Shown here one piece after another: positions 26,149 to 36,042 of a stretch of 64,000 nt of DNA (positions within the stretch are counted from its first letter, which is position 1; each line of letters begins with the position of its first letter). The stretch is from Pedobacter sp. (GTDB lineage: Bacteria; Bacteroidota; Bacteroidia; Sphingobacteriales; Sphingobacteriaceae). The notes under the pieces are model-generated. The model searched no databases. It was not told the origin of the DNA and worked only from the letters and a program-made list of their open reading frames with translations. Where the stretch lies: NCBI GenBank assembly GCA_031119475.1, contig JAVHXV010000001.1, positions 793,116 to 857,115 on the forward strand, read 5' to 3'. Both the position numbers and the translations under genes were made by a program.

Positions 26149-26233
26149 TTTTTTCTAGTTGGTGTACAAAAATAGCTTTTATATGTGGAATAAAAAATTT
26201 AGAATTCTATCTTTAATGCTTAAAAACCAAGGC

Positions 26234-27493
26234 ATGCGCAGATCAATTTTATTAATTTTCCTTTTAATCAGCATCAGATCGATGGCACAAGACACAGATA
26301 CGCTCTTTCTAAAAAATATCATGGAGAACAAACCTGAACTTTTTTCAGGCGTACTCAATCATCCGCAAAAAAATGAAGTACAGATCATGTACACACAGGT
26401 TACCCGTGATAAAAACAACAAGCCTACGTTTAAGACTTTTTCCTATAATGCAAATCCAAAACATTACTTCTACCCTGCCAGCACGGTGAAATTGGCCGCG
26501 GTGATATTCGCATTGGAAAAGGTAAATCAACTAAAGGCAAAAGGCGTTACGGCTGAAATGACCATGATTACCGACAGTAGCTTTAAAGGCCAGACGAAAG
26601 TCCTGAAAGATGAAAGTGCGGCAAACGGCAAACCTAGCATCGCCCATTATGTTAAAAAGATTTTGCTGACCAGCGACAATGATGCGTTTAATCGCCTTTT
26701 TGAATTTATTGGCAGGGCCGAAATCAATGCGAAGCTCAAGAAATATGGCCTCACCCATAGCAGGATCCTAAACCGACTGGCCATAGGCGATGGTGGCGAA
26801 TCGGCCAGGCATACCAATCCGATTGATTTTTATCAGGATAATCAGCTGATCTATCATCAAGATGCACAATATGACGATCGGGACTATCCCTTAGATCTTA
26901 CAAATCTACTGGTAGGTAAAGGGTACCTAAACAGCAAAGATGAGCTGGTTAACGAGCCCTACAGTTTTGCCAACAAAAATGTATTTACAGTAGCCGACCA
27001 GCAGGCACTGATGATGCGACTGATCTTGCCAGAGGCCTTCCCTGCCAAAGATCGTTTCAAACTTACTGCGGCAGATTATCAGCTGATCTATACCTACATG
27101 AGCAAACTACCGACCGAAAGCGATTATCCCAAATATGATCTAAATGAGTTCTGGCCGACCTACGCAAAGATGCTTTATTATGGCAGGGAGAAGAACGCTA
27201 TCTTGGATCCGGATATCCGCATTTTTAACAAGTATGGAGACAGCTATGGCTTCATCATCGACAATTCTTACTTCGTAGATTTTAAGAACAAGATAGAATA
27301 TTTTCTTACCGCTGTTGTCCAGAGTAATGAAGATGGCATTTATAACGACAATAAATACGAATACGAAACCGTATGCTATCCTTTCATGAAAAATCTGGGC
27401 AGGACAATCTACGCATATGAATTGGCCAGAAAGAAAAAAAACTTGCCCAATTTGGACAAGTTTCGAATGGATTATGGCAAATCACCCAATTGA
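26234..27493 (+). CDS. Secreted class A beta-lactamase-like serine hydrolase
   Basis: A 419-residue exported serine hydrolase. I choose the ATG at 26234 because MRRSILLIFLLISIRSMAQ is a good signal peptide; upstream in-frame starts at 26183 and 26216 would extend it. The fold is recognised by the SxxK motif in YPASTVKLAAVIFALE and by SDN in LLTSDNDAFNRLFEF, the second active-site triad of class A enzymes. A KTG-like third motif is not obvious, so it is more likely a peptidoglycan or ester hydrolase relative than a true antibiotic-inactivating enzyme. It converges with the BtuB-like gene. Confidence 0.78.
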   Translation: MRRSILLIFLLISIRSMAQDTDTLFLKNIMENKPELFSGVLNHPQKNEVQIMYTQVTRDKNNKPTFKTFSYNANPKHYFYPASTVKLAAVIFALEKVNQLKAKGVTAEMTMITDSSFKGQTKVLKDESAANGKPSIAHYVKKILLTSDNDAFNRLFEFIGRAEINAKLKKYGLTHSRILNRLAIGDGGESARHTNPIDFYQDNQLIYHQDAQYDDRDYPLDLTNLLVGKGYLNSKDELVNEPYSFANKNVFTVADQQALMMRLILPEAFPAKDRFKLTAADYQLIYTYMSKLPTESDYPKYDLNEFWPTYAKMLYYGREKNAILDPDIRIFNKYGDSYGFIIDNSYFVDFKNKIEYFLTAVVQSNEDGIYNDNKYEYETVCYPFMKNLGRTIYAYELARKKKNLPNLDKFRMDYGKSPN

Positions 27494-27515
27494 CGAATTA
27501 GCAAATTGCTAATGA

Positions 27516-27541
27516 GCTGATGAGGTGATGAGGTGATGAGG
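27516..27541. repeat. GATGAGGT octad repeat
   Basis: Three copies of an 8-bp unit directly between the convergent stops of the serine hydrolase and the BtuB-like receptor. They are preceded by a 17-bp palindrome (27498-27514). Confidence 0.6.
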
Positions 27542-27543
27542 AA

Positions 27544-29412
27544 TTACAACTTAAAGCTCAGACCGGCATTTACGTTGAAGCCCATAGTTTTATAACCAAT
27601 CAGTTCTTCATATTTGGCATTGGTCAGGTTTTTAAGGTCTGCAAAGATTTTTAGTTTTCTTTGGAGTAAGGCATATTCAGCATAGGCATCAACCATGTGG
27701 TAGGATTTTAAGCTTCGGTTTACAAACGGATACGAACTGAAATCGGTATCGGTCCTTTCACCAGTAAATTTATAATTTGCAGCTACATACAATTGATCGC
27801 TTGCCTGAAAGCCTGCATTGGCGCCAAAAACATTTTTTGGCCTGCGCAACAGCACATCTGATGTGGTGCTGGCCGTAACCTGCTGCCCTTCTACATAGGC
27901 ATAATATCCATTGATGGTAAACTTCTGCAATTTAAGTCCTGGCTCGATTTCAAAACCTTTATCTTTTTGGAGGTCTTGGTTGATATAGCCTGTACCTCCA
28001 TAAATGATGGCATTCTTCATGTTCCTCTTGAAACCAACCACGCGCAGGTTTACCTTTTGATCTAATAAATTAAGGGTCGCGCCTGCCTCATAGTTAGTGG
28101 CCAACTCTGGTTTAAGATTCAGATTGGCTCCATATTGTCCGAATAACATTTCTAAGGTGGGTGCCCTGAATGCTGATGAAACCGTTCCAAAAAGTTTTAG
28201 CGCTTTGGCCACATTCAAACTTGGGGTAATGGAATAGGTATAATTTTCGCCATACTTATTGTGCTTATTGTATCTACCGCCAACTTCCAGGTTAAAAATG
28301 CTGAGTTCATGCAGAAATAAGGATGCATAGGTACTGAACAGGTTTGCATTGGCATTATCGTTCAGGTTGTAATAATGTGTCACTGCGGTCTGTTTATTGT
28401 CAATTCCCAACAGCAGGTCCACATTCGGCAACAAGCGCTGATTGTAGTAGGCATCAACCAAGTTCATCCGGCCACGATATTTTCCCGGAAATGAGCTCTG
28501 GTATTCCCTGGTCGTATTTTCATGGCTATAGATCAACGTAATCTTACCTTTGGGCAGATCATAAGTCGCATTCAATCCGCCATTAAAGTGGGTAGACATC
28601 GAGGTATTGTTCGCATCGGTAAAAGCATCGTCATCATAATCAAAATGACCTGAAAAATAGCGCACAAAAGGATTTACACTGAAGTTCTTGGCCAGCTGAA
28701 CACCAAAATTTGCATTTAGTGCACTCTGTCTAAGGCCATCTTTGTCAAAAACCTGCGAATTCCCAATCGGATTGGCGGCTTCGGATATGCCATCCGTCCG
28801 CAGGTGCGAGTAGCTCAAGTTATAGGTAAACGCATCAACCTTGCTATTTAAACCGATCGTACCTTTAAAAGTGTTGTAGCTTCCGGCGCTGGCCACGCCA
28901 TACACATGGTTTCCGGCATCGGCAGATTTTTTGGTAATGATGTTAACCACACCTGCGACGGCATCTGACCCATAAATGGTAGATTGGCCTCCGCGGATGA
29001 TCTCAATCCGATCTACCTGATCGATGGAGAACAAACGAAGGTCAAAGGCTCCGCCTGTACCAGATGGGTCGGTTGCCAATACACCATCCACCAAAATGAC
29101 CGTATAGGCACTGCCTGCTCCGCGAAAGAATACGCTCTTGTCTTTGCCCATGTTGCTGCCTACGCCATTTACAACAATGCCTGGCTGCTGATTGAGCAAT
29201 TGAGCAAGGCTTCTTCCACTGCTCCGCTCCAGTTCCTCACGGCTGATCACAGTGACCACTTTACCGGTCTGCGATTGTTTTTGGTTGTTTTTTGTGGTAG
29301 AAATGACCACTTCACTTAAAGTTTGGGCTTCCTGAGCCACCGATTTGTTCCCCAAAAGGGCCAATTGCACAAGTCCTAGACCTGCCACAATCAATTTTGT
29401 TTTTTTGTTCAT
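27544..29412 (-). CDS. btuB: TonB-dependent receptor, BtuB-like (cobalamin uptake)
   Basis: Outer-membrane receptor of 622 residues. The ATG at 29412 gives MNKKTKLIVAGLGLVQLALL and a cleavage near SVAQ. The TonB box region is TLSEVVIS, followed by the plug (RSLAQLLNQQPGIVV, about residues 65-79; IEIIRGGQSTIYGSDAVAG) and a barrel ending LSFKL. The size matches E. coli BtuB and no carboxypeptidase-regulatory domain is present. The decisive evidence is the cobalamin riboswitch in its leader. It is monocistronic; no BtuF, BtuCD or cobalamin synthesis genes are adjacent. Confidence 0.92.
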   Translation of the reverse strand: MNKKTKLIVAGLGLVQLALLGNKSVAQEAQTLSEVVISTTKNNQKQSQTGKVVTVISREELERSSGRSLAQLLNQQPGIVVNGVGSNMGKDKSVFFRGAGSAYTVILVDGVLATDPSGTGGAFDLRLFSIDQVDRIEIIRGGQSTIYGSDAVAGVVNIITKKSADAGNHVYGVASAGSYNTFKGTIGLNSKVDAFTYNLSYSHLRTDGISEAANPIGNSQVFDKDGLRQSALNANFGVQLAKNFSVNPFVRYFSGHFDYDDDAFTDANNTSMSTHFNGGLNATYDLPKGKITLIYSHENTTREYQSSFPGKYRGRMNLVDAYYNQRLLPNVDLLLGIDNKQTAVTHYYNLNDNANANLFSTYASLFLHELSIFNLEVGGRYNKHNKYGENYTYSITPSLNVAKALKLFGTVSSAFRAPTLEMLFGQYGANLNLKPELATNYEAGATLNLLDQKVNLRVVGFKRNMKNAIIYGGTGYINQDLQKDKGFEIEPGLKLQKFTINGYYAYVEGQQVTASTTSDVLLRRPKNVFGANAGFQASDQLYVAANYKFTGERTDTDFSSYPFVNRSLKSYHMVDAYAEYALLQRKLKIFADLKNLTNAKYEELIGYKTMGFNVNAGLSFKL

Positions 29413-29515
29413 TGTTGTGAGTTTTTCACGCACAGCAACAGAATCAGAACAGAAATGAGTACGATAAAATAGTCCCATTCCTAGCTTCAATCCCCGAAAG
29501 CTATGAAATTAATAC

Positions 29516-29688
29516 TTAAAGGCAGGTCTTCTGACTTACTCCTGGTTTTTCTTGCCTTCCCCATCGCATGGCGAAAAGTGACATCAGAATAGAAAAACCC
29601 CTCTAGAGCTTACAGCTGCGGGACAGTTACAGAATTACACTGTATTCCCTTTTAATCCCGGTTGTAAATCGGGAACCAAAAAGTGACA
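29516..29688 (-). ncRNA. Cobalamin (AdoCbl) riboswitch
   Basis: The minus strand carries the B12-box AGTCAGAAGACCTGCC exactly (29536-29521), preceded by the G-rich, C-rich helices and conserved loops expected of the class (for example the ATGGCGAAAAG region, 29569-29579, read on the plus strand). It lies 100 bp upstream of the btuB-like start. Binding of cobalamin would repress expression. A possible expression-platform hairpin (AGCTTTC with GAAGCT) lies between it and the ATG. Confidence 0.93.
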
Positions 29689-29696
29689 CAAAGCTA
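29689..29696 (-). promoter_or_regulatory. Promoter -7 box of the riboswitch leader
   Basis: TAGCTTTG on the minus strand matches TAnnTTTG and lies immediately upstream of the riboswitch, as expected for its transcription start. Confidence 0.6.
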
Positions 29697-29705
29697 TGTT
29701 ATTTA

Positions 29706-29726
29706 GTTGAAAGTTGAAAGTTAAAG
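29706..29726. repeat. GTTGAAA heptad repeat
   Basis: Three units (GTTGAAA, GTTGAAA, GTTAAAG) lie just behind the riboswitch promoter. They are the same unit as at 943. The rest of the 29727-29866 spacer is AT-rich with no gene visible. Confidence 0.65.
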
Positions 29727-29866
29727 GTTTGGCATCACTGCTGGCTAGTCCTCAAACATTTCCTCTTTCCATAAAATTTAAGTAAATTAAAATACGTTAA
29801 TTTGTAATTACAGTTTTAACACTATTTAACAGATCATCATTCACGTTTTTTTTTCATCTTTATCCT

Positions 29867-32323
29867 ATGTTTAAAGAAATAAAAAATAGGTACGTTCGCT
29901 ATTTTACACTTTTCATCTATTTTCTTGTTCTTTTCTTCTGTGCGTTACAGCTCAACTTTTTATGGCTATTCGGCTATTCGCCTTCTTATTCTGATATCAA
30001 AAAACCTGCCCAGCGCGTTGGCTCTGAGCTCTATACCGCTGATGGCAAACTCATAGGTCGTTATTTTAAGGAAAACAGGACCCCTGTTGCCTATCAGGAA
30101 ATTGCGCCAAGCGTGATCAATGCCCTTGTGGCCACGGAAGACATCCGTTTCTATAAACACTCTGGAATTGATGTCCAGGCACTTGGCAGGGCAGTTATTG
30201 GGATGGGTAAAGATGGTGGGGCCAGTACCATTACACAACAATTGGCCAAAAACCTTTACCGTACGCGGTACAGCAAATCTTCAGGCCTGATCAAACACAT
30301 CCCGCTGGTGCGGACATTGGTTTCAAAGCTTAAAGAATGGATGACCGCCCTAAAGCTCGAATCAAACTACAGTAAAAACGACATCATTACGATGTACCTC
30401 AATACGGTCTCATTCGGAAACAACACCTATGGGATCAAAACCGCTGCAAGGATCTATTTCGATAAGGAAGCAAAGGAGCTGACGACCAATGAGGCTGCTT
30501 TACTTGTAGGTATGCTCAAAGGGACCAACCTCTATAACCCGTTGAAATCTCCAGATAAGGCCCTAAAACGTAGAAATGTGGTCCTTGCCCAAATGAACAA
30601 ATACAATTACCTCAAAAAAGACAGTATGGATATACTTGCCAAGCAGCCCCTGCAACTTAAGGAAGGTAAGATGAAGGATGGCAGCGATGGCGATTCTTAC
30701 CTGAGGAGCGCAGTAGACAAATACCTCGAAAAATGGTGCGAAGAGAACAACATGGACCTTTATGAGGATGGGCTGAAGATCTATACCACCATCGACTCCA
30801 AGCTACAGGGCTATGCGGAAGAAGCGGTAAAAGATCAGATGCGCATGCTACAAAGACGGTTCTACAATGTTTGGGGCAATGAAGATCCCTGGGAAGATTC
30901 GGAACGAAAAAAGGTGGACTATCCTGATCGTGCCAAACGAAACCTGCCCATCTATGCATTGCTCGCAAAGAAATACAACAATAATACGGACTCCATAGAT
31001 GCCTATTTTAACAAAAAGAAAAAGATGAAGATCTTTTCGTACAAAGGCGAAAAGGACACTTTGTTCTCGACTATGGACTCTATCCGCTATTATGGTAAGA
31101 TTTTAAATACCGGAATGATGACCATGGAGCCTAAAACAGGTAAAATCAAGGTATGGGTGGGTGGTATAGACCATAAATTCTTTAAATATGACCATGTCAA
31201 CCAAGCAAAGCGCCAAGCGGGATCAACATTTAAACCTTTTGCCTATCTGGCAGCCCTAGAAAGTGGCATGACACCCTGCGATACTTTTATCGATAAGCCA
31301 GTTAAAATTGCCTATCAGAACAAAGGCAAAACCGAATATTGGGAACCTAAGAACGCAGATTGGTCAAATACCTATCAGGAAATGTCGTTACGGTGGGCCA
31401 TGGCGAAATCTGTCAATACCGTTACCGCCCAGGTGACCGAGAAGGTGGGCTGGGACAATGTCGTAAAATGGGCCCATGCCTGTGGCATCGAAAGCAACCT
31501 CCAATCGGTTCCTTCTGTGAGCTTAGGGCCTAATGATGTCAGTGTTTTTGAAATGGTAAGGGCCTATAGCACTTTTTTAAATGAAGGCCTGAAGACCGAG
31601 CCCCTCCTAGTTGAAAAAATAACTGACCAGAACGACAACGTTATTGAAGAATTTACCGTAAAAACTAAAAAAGTATTGTCTGAAGAAATTGCATGGCTGA
31701 TGCTCTATATGTTCCGTGGTGGTATGGAGGAGCCTGGAGGTACTTCCCAAGCCCTATGGGAATGGGATTTATTCCAAAAGAACAATCAGATTGGGGGCAA
31801 GACCGGCACATCTTCCGATTATGTAGATGCCTGGTACATGGGCATTACCAAAGATCTGGTAACTGGAGTTTGGGTAGGTTGTGATGAACGTACGGCACAT
31901 TTCCAGAATGGAGAGCAGGGCGAAGGCTCACGTACTGCCCTGCCCATCTTTGCCAAGTTTATGGAAAAAGTCTACCATGACCCTTCCAGCGGTTATACCT
32001 ATGGCCCTTTTCCTAAGTTTAAGGGAACAATTTCGATCAAGTACAACTGCCCTACGCCAAGGCAGCAGGTAGATACCAGTGCTGTCGACAGTGTGCTGAC
32101 CGACTCTTTGGATATGCCTGCTCCATTACCAGAAGATCAGGTGCCTGCGGTAAAGCCTGAAACAGAGCCACAAAAAGTGGAGGAGAAGAAAAACCAGGAA
32201 GCGCCTGCAAAGTCAACAGCTCCAGTGGCAGCACCTGTTCCACTCACTAAAAAAGAAGAGCGTGAATTGCGCAGGAAACAACGTCAGGAAGAAAAAGAAA
32301 AGAAAAAAAACGAAGGAGGCTAG
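29867..32323 (+). CDS. mrcA: Penicillin-binding protein 1A (bifunctional transglycosylase/transpeptidase)
   Basis: Inner-membrane peptidoglycan synthase of 818 residues. It has one N-terminal transmembrane helix (about 10-32), then a GT51 domain with ATEDIRFYKHSGID (catalytic Glu) and GGASTITQQLAKN, then a transpeptidase with SxxK (GSTFKPF), SVN (KSVNTVT) and KTG (GGKTGTSSDYVDAW). After the catalytic domains comes a Pro/Glu-rich linker and a Lys/Glu-rich tail (ELRRKQRQEEKEKKK), a basic extension of unknown role. It is followed after 69 bp by the large peptidase/propeller/barrel gene on the same strand. Confidence 0.96.
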   Translation: MFKEIKNRYVRYFTLFIYFLVLFFCALQLNFLWLFGYSPSYSDIKKPAQRVGSELYTADGKLIGRYFKENRTPVAYQEIAPSVINALVATEDIRFYKHSGIDVQALGRAVIGMGKDGGASTITQQLAKNLYRTRYSKSSGLIKHIPLVRTLVSKLKEWMTALKLESNYSKNDIITMYLNTVSFGNNTYGIKTAARIYFDKEAKELTTNEAALLVGMLKGTNLYNPLKSPDKALKRRNVVLAQMNKYNYLKKDSMDILAKQPLQLKEGKMKDGSDGDSYLRSAVDKYLEKWCEENNMDLYEDGLKIYTTIDSKLQGYAEEAVKDQMRMLQRRFYNVWGNEDPWEDSERKKVDYPDRAKRNLPIYALLAKKYNNNTDSIDAYFNKKKKMKIFSYKGEKDTLFSTMDSIRYYGKILNTGMMTMEPKTGKIKVWVGGIDHKFFKYDHVNQAKRQAGSTFKPFAYLAALESGMTPCDTFIDKPVKIAYQNKGKTEYWEPKNADWSNTYQEMSLRWAMAKSVNTVTAQVTEKVGWDNVVKWAHACGIESNLQSVPSVSLGPNDVSVFEMVRAYSTFLNEGLKTEPLLVEKITDQNDNVIEEFTVKTKKVLSEEIAWLMLYMFRGGMEEPGGTSQALWEWDLFQKNNQIGGKTGTSSDYVDAWYMGITKDLVTGVWVGCDERTAHFQNGEQGEGSRTALPIFAKFMEKVYHDPSSGYTYGPFPKFKGTISIKYNCPTPRQQVDTSAVDSVLTDSLDMPAPLPEDQVPAVKPETEPQKVEEKKNQEAPAKSTAPVAAPVPLTKKEERELRRKQRQEEKEKKKNEGG

Positions 32324-32392
32324 TTGTTTGTATTGTAAATCCAAATCAGCCCGCCTATCGTACTATAAAGGTTACCATTTAAATTATACACC

Positions 32393-35300
32393 ATGAATAG
32401 AATTTTTACCTTCTTAAAGAAATCGCTTGCGGTTTTATTTTTCGTTTTGGTATCTACAATTGCTGTAAAGGCCCAATATTTTGGACAAAATAAGGTAAGA
32501 TATAAAAATGAAGATTTTAAGGTGCTCCAGACCCCCCACTTTGAAATCTACTATTACCTCAAGAACGACAAGATGTTGAGGAAATTTGCCCAAGATGCCG
32601 AAACTTGGTATAAAATGCACCAAGAGGTATTTAGGGATACATTCTTACAGAAGAACCCAGTTATCCTTTACAATAACCACCCAGATTTTCAGCAGACTGC
32701 TGCCCTAAATGGGGAAATTGGAATTGGTACCGGCGGGGTTACCGAAGCCCTGAAAAACAGGGTCATCATGCCGATCATGGAAATCAATAGCCAGACCCGA
32801 CACGTATTGGGCCACGAGCTCGTACATGCCTTCCAGTATCACGTCTTGTTGGAAAAGGATTCGATCAGCCTTGAAAATATTGGTAATACACCATTGTGGA
32901 TGGTCGAAGGGATGGCCGAATACCTATCCATCGGCAAAAAGGATGCTTTTACATCGATGTGGATGCGTGATGCCCTGCTCAACAGGGATATTCCATCCCT
33001 AAAAGACCTGACCAATTCCAACAAATATTTCCCGTATCGCTATGGCCAAGCATTTTGGACATTCATTGGTTCGCTCTATGGAGACACGACAATTGTTCCA
33101 CTATTTAAAGCTACAGCTAAATATGGCTATGAAAATGGGATCCGTTATACATTTGGCTATGATGACAAAACACTTTCCGGTCTATGGAAAAATTCGATCG
33201 AACAACATTATCGGCCCTTGCTAAAAGCTGATAGTTCGCAGATCAAGATTGCTGGCGCAAAAATTATCGATAATAAAAATGCAGGCAATATGAATGTTGC
33301 TCCTGCCGTAAGTCCAGATGGAAAGTATGTTTCCTTTCTTTCTGAAAAAGATCTTTTTGGTATCGATTTATTCCTAGCGGATGCAAAAACTGGTAAGATC
33401 ATCAGGAAACTGAGCAGTCAGATCTCCAATTCGCACATTGACGACTATAACTTTATCGAATCTGCAGGCGCATGGTCGCCAGATAGCAAACAATTTGCCT
33501 TCAGTATTTTCAGTAAAGGAAGAAACCAGATGTTGATCATCGATGTCGCTACAGGTCGGACGATTTCGCAGACCCCAATGGGACGGGTTGAACAGTTTGG
33601 CAATCTCACCTGGTCGCCTGATGGCAAAACAGTGGCCTTTTCAGGTATGGCAGAAGGCCAGAGCGACCTGTTTGCCTATAACTTAGAGACCAAAGAATTA
33701 ACCCAACTCACCGATGATGCCTATTCTGATTATGCGCCAAGCTATGCTCCAGATGGCAAATCTATTGTATTTTCATCAGACCGCGCGGCCATTAAGGCGG
33801 GAAATGTGGGTTCGGTAAATCCGATCAACTTAACGATCTACAATGTAGCCACCAAAGGATTAACCGATATCAATGTTTTCCCAGGTGCAAATAACTTAAA
33901 TGCCCAATTCTCTGGCGATAGTAAACGTATTTTCTTCTTATCTAACCGCGATGGCTTTAGAAACCTGTACGAATACGATGTGACCGGGAACAGCGTAAAG
34001 CAATTGACAGATTACTTCACAGGGATTAGCGGGATTACGGAATTTTCACCAGCGATCAGTGTTTCCAGGAATGATGACATTGTCTATAGCTATTACCGCT
34101 ACCAGCGCTATACGCTTTATAATTCTCCTGCAAACAACTTTAAGGCAAAACCTGTCGATGCCCAAGAAACAAATTTCAATGCAGCAGTCTTGCCCCCAAC
34201 TGAAAATGTTGGCGTAAATATCATCAATTCCAACCTGGGCAATTTCGACCGGTTTGAAAAGACATTACCCGATTCGTTAAAAACTGTTCCTTATCGGCCA
34301 AAATTCAGGTTAGATTATTTGGCCAATAGCGGCGTCGGAGTTTCTACCAGCCGTTTTGGTACAGGTGTACAAGGTGGTGTGATCGGTATGTTCAGCGATA
34401 TTTTGGGAAGAAACCAGATTATTGCGAATGTTTCCATCAATGGTGAGATTACAGATTTTGGTGGTCTGGTCGGCTACATTAACCAAAGTCGTAGGATCAA
34501 TTGGGGAGTTGGGATTTCCCATGTTCCTTATATCACCGGATTTACGAGCGCTGGCGTTTATCAGGGAGGGCCTGGAGAACAGATCGATACCGTAAGTACA
34601 AATATCCTGAGGACTTTTGAGGATAAAATCGAATTGTTTGGCTCCTACCCTTTTAGTAAGGTACATCGCTTTGAAGCTGGTGGAGCTTTTTCTTATTACA
34701 GCTATCGCTTAGATCGTTTTAACAATTACTATGCGGCAGGAACCTATCCTTATGGATACCTGGGCTCTGATCGGGATAAGGTTTCCAATAAAGTGGCGTC
34801 CCGACAATTGGGCATTCCGCTTGATGCCTTTTCTGTTTGGCAGACCAATGCCTCGTTTATCGGCGACAACTCTATTTTTGGCGTAACAGCGCCTTTAGAT
34901 GGATTCAGGTACCGTGTCGGCGTAGAGCAGTATTTTGGCGATTTTAACTTCACGGCAGTTATTGCCGATGGCAGGAAATACTGGCGGGCCAAACCTGTTA
35001 CCTTTGCCGTTAGATCCTATAATTACCTTCGACTTGGCAGGGATGGCGAGAACCTTTATCCTCTATTTATTGGCTATCCTTATTTTATCAGGGGCTATGA
35101 TGCCAATTCGTTCTACAACAGCAGGATCCAGAATACGGGCAATTTTGACATCAACCAGTTATCGGGCAGTAAGATGTCTGTATTTAACTTTGAGGTAAGG
35201 TTGCCTTTTACAGGTCCTAAAAAGTTGGCACAAATTCCGTCGAGATTTTTATTCTCTGACCTGAACCTGTTCTTTGATGCTGGATTGGCATGGACAGAAG

Positions 35301-35509
35301 ATTCAAAAGTATCTTTCAAAAGTCAGCCAAACGGTGTGCTTTTGCCAAATGGTGCCCCAGCAGAGCGCGTTCCGGCCATGAGTGCCGGAGTATCGCTGCG
35401 CGTGAATGTCTTTGGATATTTCGTAATCGAACCCTATTATGCCATTCCTTTTCAAAGGACAGATGTTAACTTTGGGGTTTTCGGATTGACCTTTGCACCG
35501 GGATGGTAA
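32393..35509 (+). CDS. Metallopeptidase MA-like / TolB-type propeller / outer-membrane barrel fusion
   Basis: A large 1038-residue secreted protein. The signal peptide ends near KAQ (residue 28). An M1/MA-clan gluzincin-like domain follows with H141ELVH and Glu176 in WMVEGMAEYLS, i.e. a complete HExxH plus downstream Glu. Residues about 300-590 form repeated TolB/WD40-like propeller blades with the SPDGK motif (AVSPDGKYVSF, TWSPDGKTVAF, SYAPDGKSIVF). The C-terminal third is a beta-barrel resembling bacterial surface antigen/BamA-type barrels, ending FGLTFAPGW. It would therefore sit in the outer membrane with peptidase and propeller on one side. A strong terminator follows. Confidence 0.85.
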   Translation: MNRIFTFLKKSLAVLFFVLVSTIAVKAQYFGQNKVRYKNEDFKVLQTPHFEIYYYLKNDKMLRKFAQDAETWYKMHQEVFRDTFLQKNPVILYNNHPDFQQTAALNGEIGIGTGGVTEALKNRVIMPIMEINSQTRHVLGHELVHAFQYHVLLEKDSISLENIGNTPLWMVEGMAEYLSIGKKDAFTSMWMRDALLNRDIPSLKDLTNSNKYFPYRYGQAFWTFIGSLYGDTTIVPLFKATAKYGYENGIRYTFGYDDKTLSGLWKNSIEQHYRPLLKADSSQIKIAGAKIIDNKNAGNMNVAPAVSPDGKYVSFLSEKDLFGIDLFLADAKTGKIIRKLSSQISNSHIDDYNFIESAGAWSPDSKQFAFSIFSKGRNQMLIIDVATGRTISQTPMGRVEQFGNLTWSPDGKTVAFSGMAEGQSDLFAYNLETKELTQLTDDAYSDYAPSYAPDGKSIVFSSDRAAIKAGNVGSVNPINLTIYNVATKGLTDINVFPGANNLNAQFSGDSKRIFFLSNRDGFRNLYEYDVTGNSVKQLTDYFTGISGITEFSPAISVSRNDDIVYSYYRYQRYTLYNSPANNFKAKPVDAQETNFNAAVLPPTENVGVNIINSNLGNFDRFEKTLPDSLKTVPYRPKFRLDYLANSGVGVSTSRFGTGVQGGVIGMFSDILGRNQIIANVSINGEITDFGGLVGYINQSRRINWGVGISHVPYITGFTSAGVYQGGPGEQIDTVSTNILRTFEDKIELFGSYPFSKVHRFEAGGAFSYYSYRLDRFNNYYAAGTYPYGYLGSDRDKVSNKVASRQLGIPLDAFSVWQTNASFIGDNSIFGVTAPLDGFRYRVGVEQYFGDFNFTAVIADGRKYWRAKPVTFAVRSYNYLRLGRDGENLYPLFIGYPYFIRGYDANSFYNSRIQNTGNFDINQLSGSKMSVFNFEVRLPFTGPKKLAQIPSRFLFSDLNLFFDAGLAWTEDSKVSFKSQPNGVLLPNGAPAERVPAMSAGVSLRVNVFGYFVIEPYYAIPFQRTDVNFGVFGLTFAPGW

Positions 35510-35523
35510 CCACATCTTATCAT

Positions 35524-35558
35524 AAAAAGGGATAAGTAGCTACTTATCCCTTTTTTTT
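35524..35558 (+). terminator. Intrinsic terminator
   Basis: A perfect stem with AAGGGATAAGTAG and its complement, followed by eight T. It ends the PBP1A/peptidase transcription unit. Confidence 0.9.
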
Positions 35559-35592
35559 GTCACTATTGAGCAATAATGTTTAGATTTAGGAT

Positions 35593-35991
35593 ATGATCAG
35601 ACAAATATGGGCCATTGTATTGGGCTATGCTTTCTTCGCAATCGCCTCCCTCACCTACTTTCAGCTCCTGGGCCGAAATCCGCATGCAGCACCAAGTTAT
35701 CCATTAATGATGGTAACGGCAGGATATGGAGTCCTGGTCTCCTTAATAGCAGGTGTAATCACGCGATCGTTAACAAAAAACAAATCATCATTGGCCGTTA
35801 GGTGGTTATGTGCGATCATGGCGGCATTCGCAACATTTTCTTATTTCAAGTCTGATGGAAACCATTGGACCCAACTTTTGGCGATCTTTGTATTTGCCCC
35901 TTCGGCATTTGTTGGTGGATTGCTTTATGAAAGATCAATAAGGTCATCACCACAAAAACACCAAGAACACAAGGATGATGCAGCTTTGTGA
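35593..35991 (+). CDS. Small integral membrane protein, hypothetical
   Basis: A 132-residue protein with four hydrophobic segments (about residues 5-25, 38-60, 68-85 and 92-112) and a short polar C-terminal tail rich in His and Asp. No conserved catalytic motif is visible and I do not recognise the family. It is isolated between a strong terminator and the convergent GIY-YIG-like gene. Confidence 0.65.
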   Translation: MIRQIWAIVLGYAFFAIASLTYFQLLGRNPHAAPSYPLMMVTAGYGVLVSLIAGVITRSLTKNKSSLAVRWLCAIMAAFATFSYFKSDGNHWTQLLAIFVFAPSAFVGGLLYERSIRSSPQKHQEHKDDAAL

Positions 35992-36042
35992 CCTTTGTAA
36001 ATGCTGTTCTCAATTTTATAAGCTGATCCCTTAACAGGCTGA

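Noticed and set aside
26234..27493. Antibiotic-inactivating beta-lactamase
   Set aside because: SxxK and SDN motifs are present but the third KTG-type motif and the class A length are not; a general serine hydrolase is safer.
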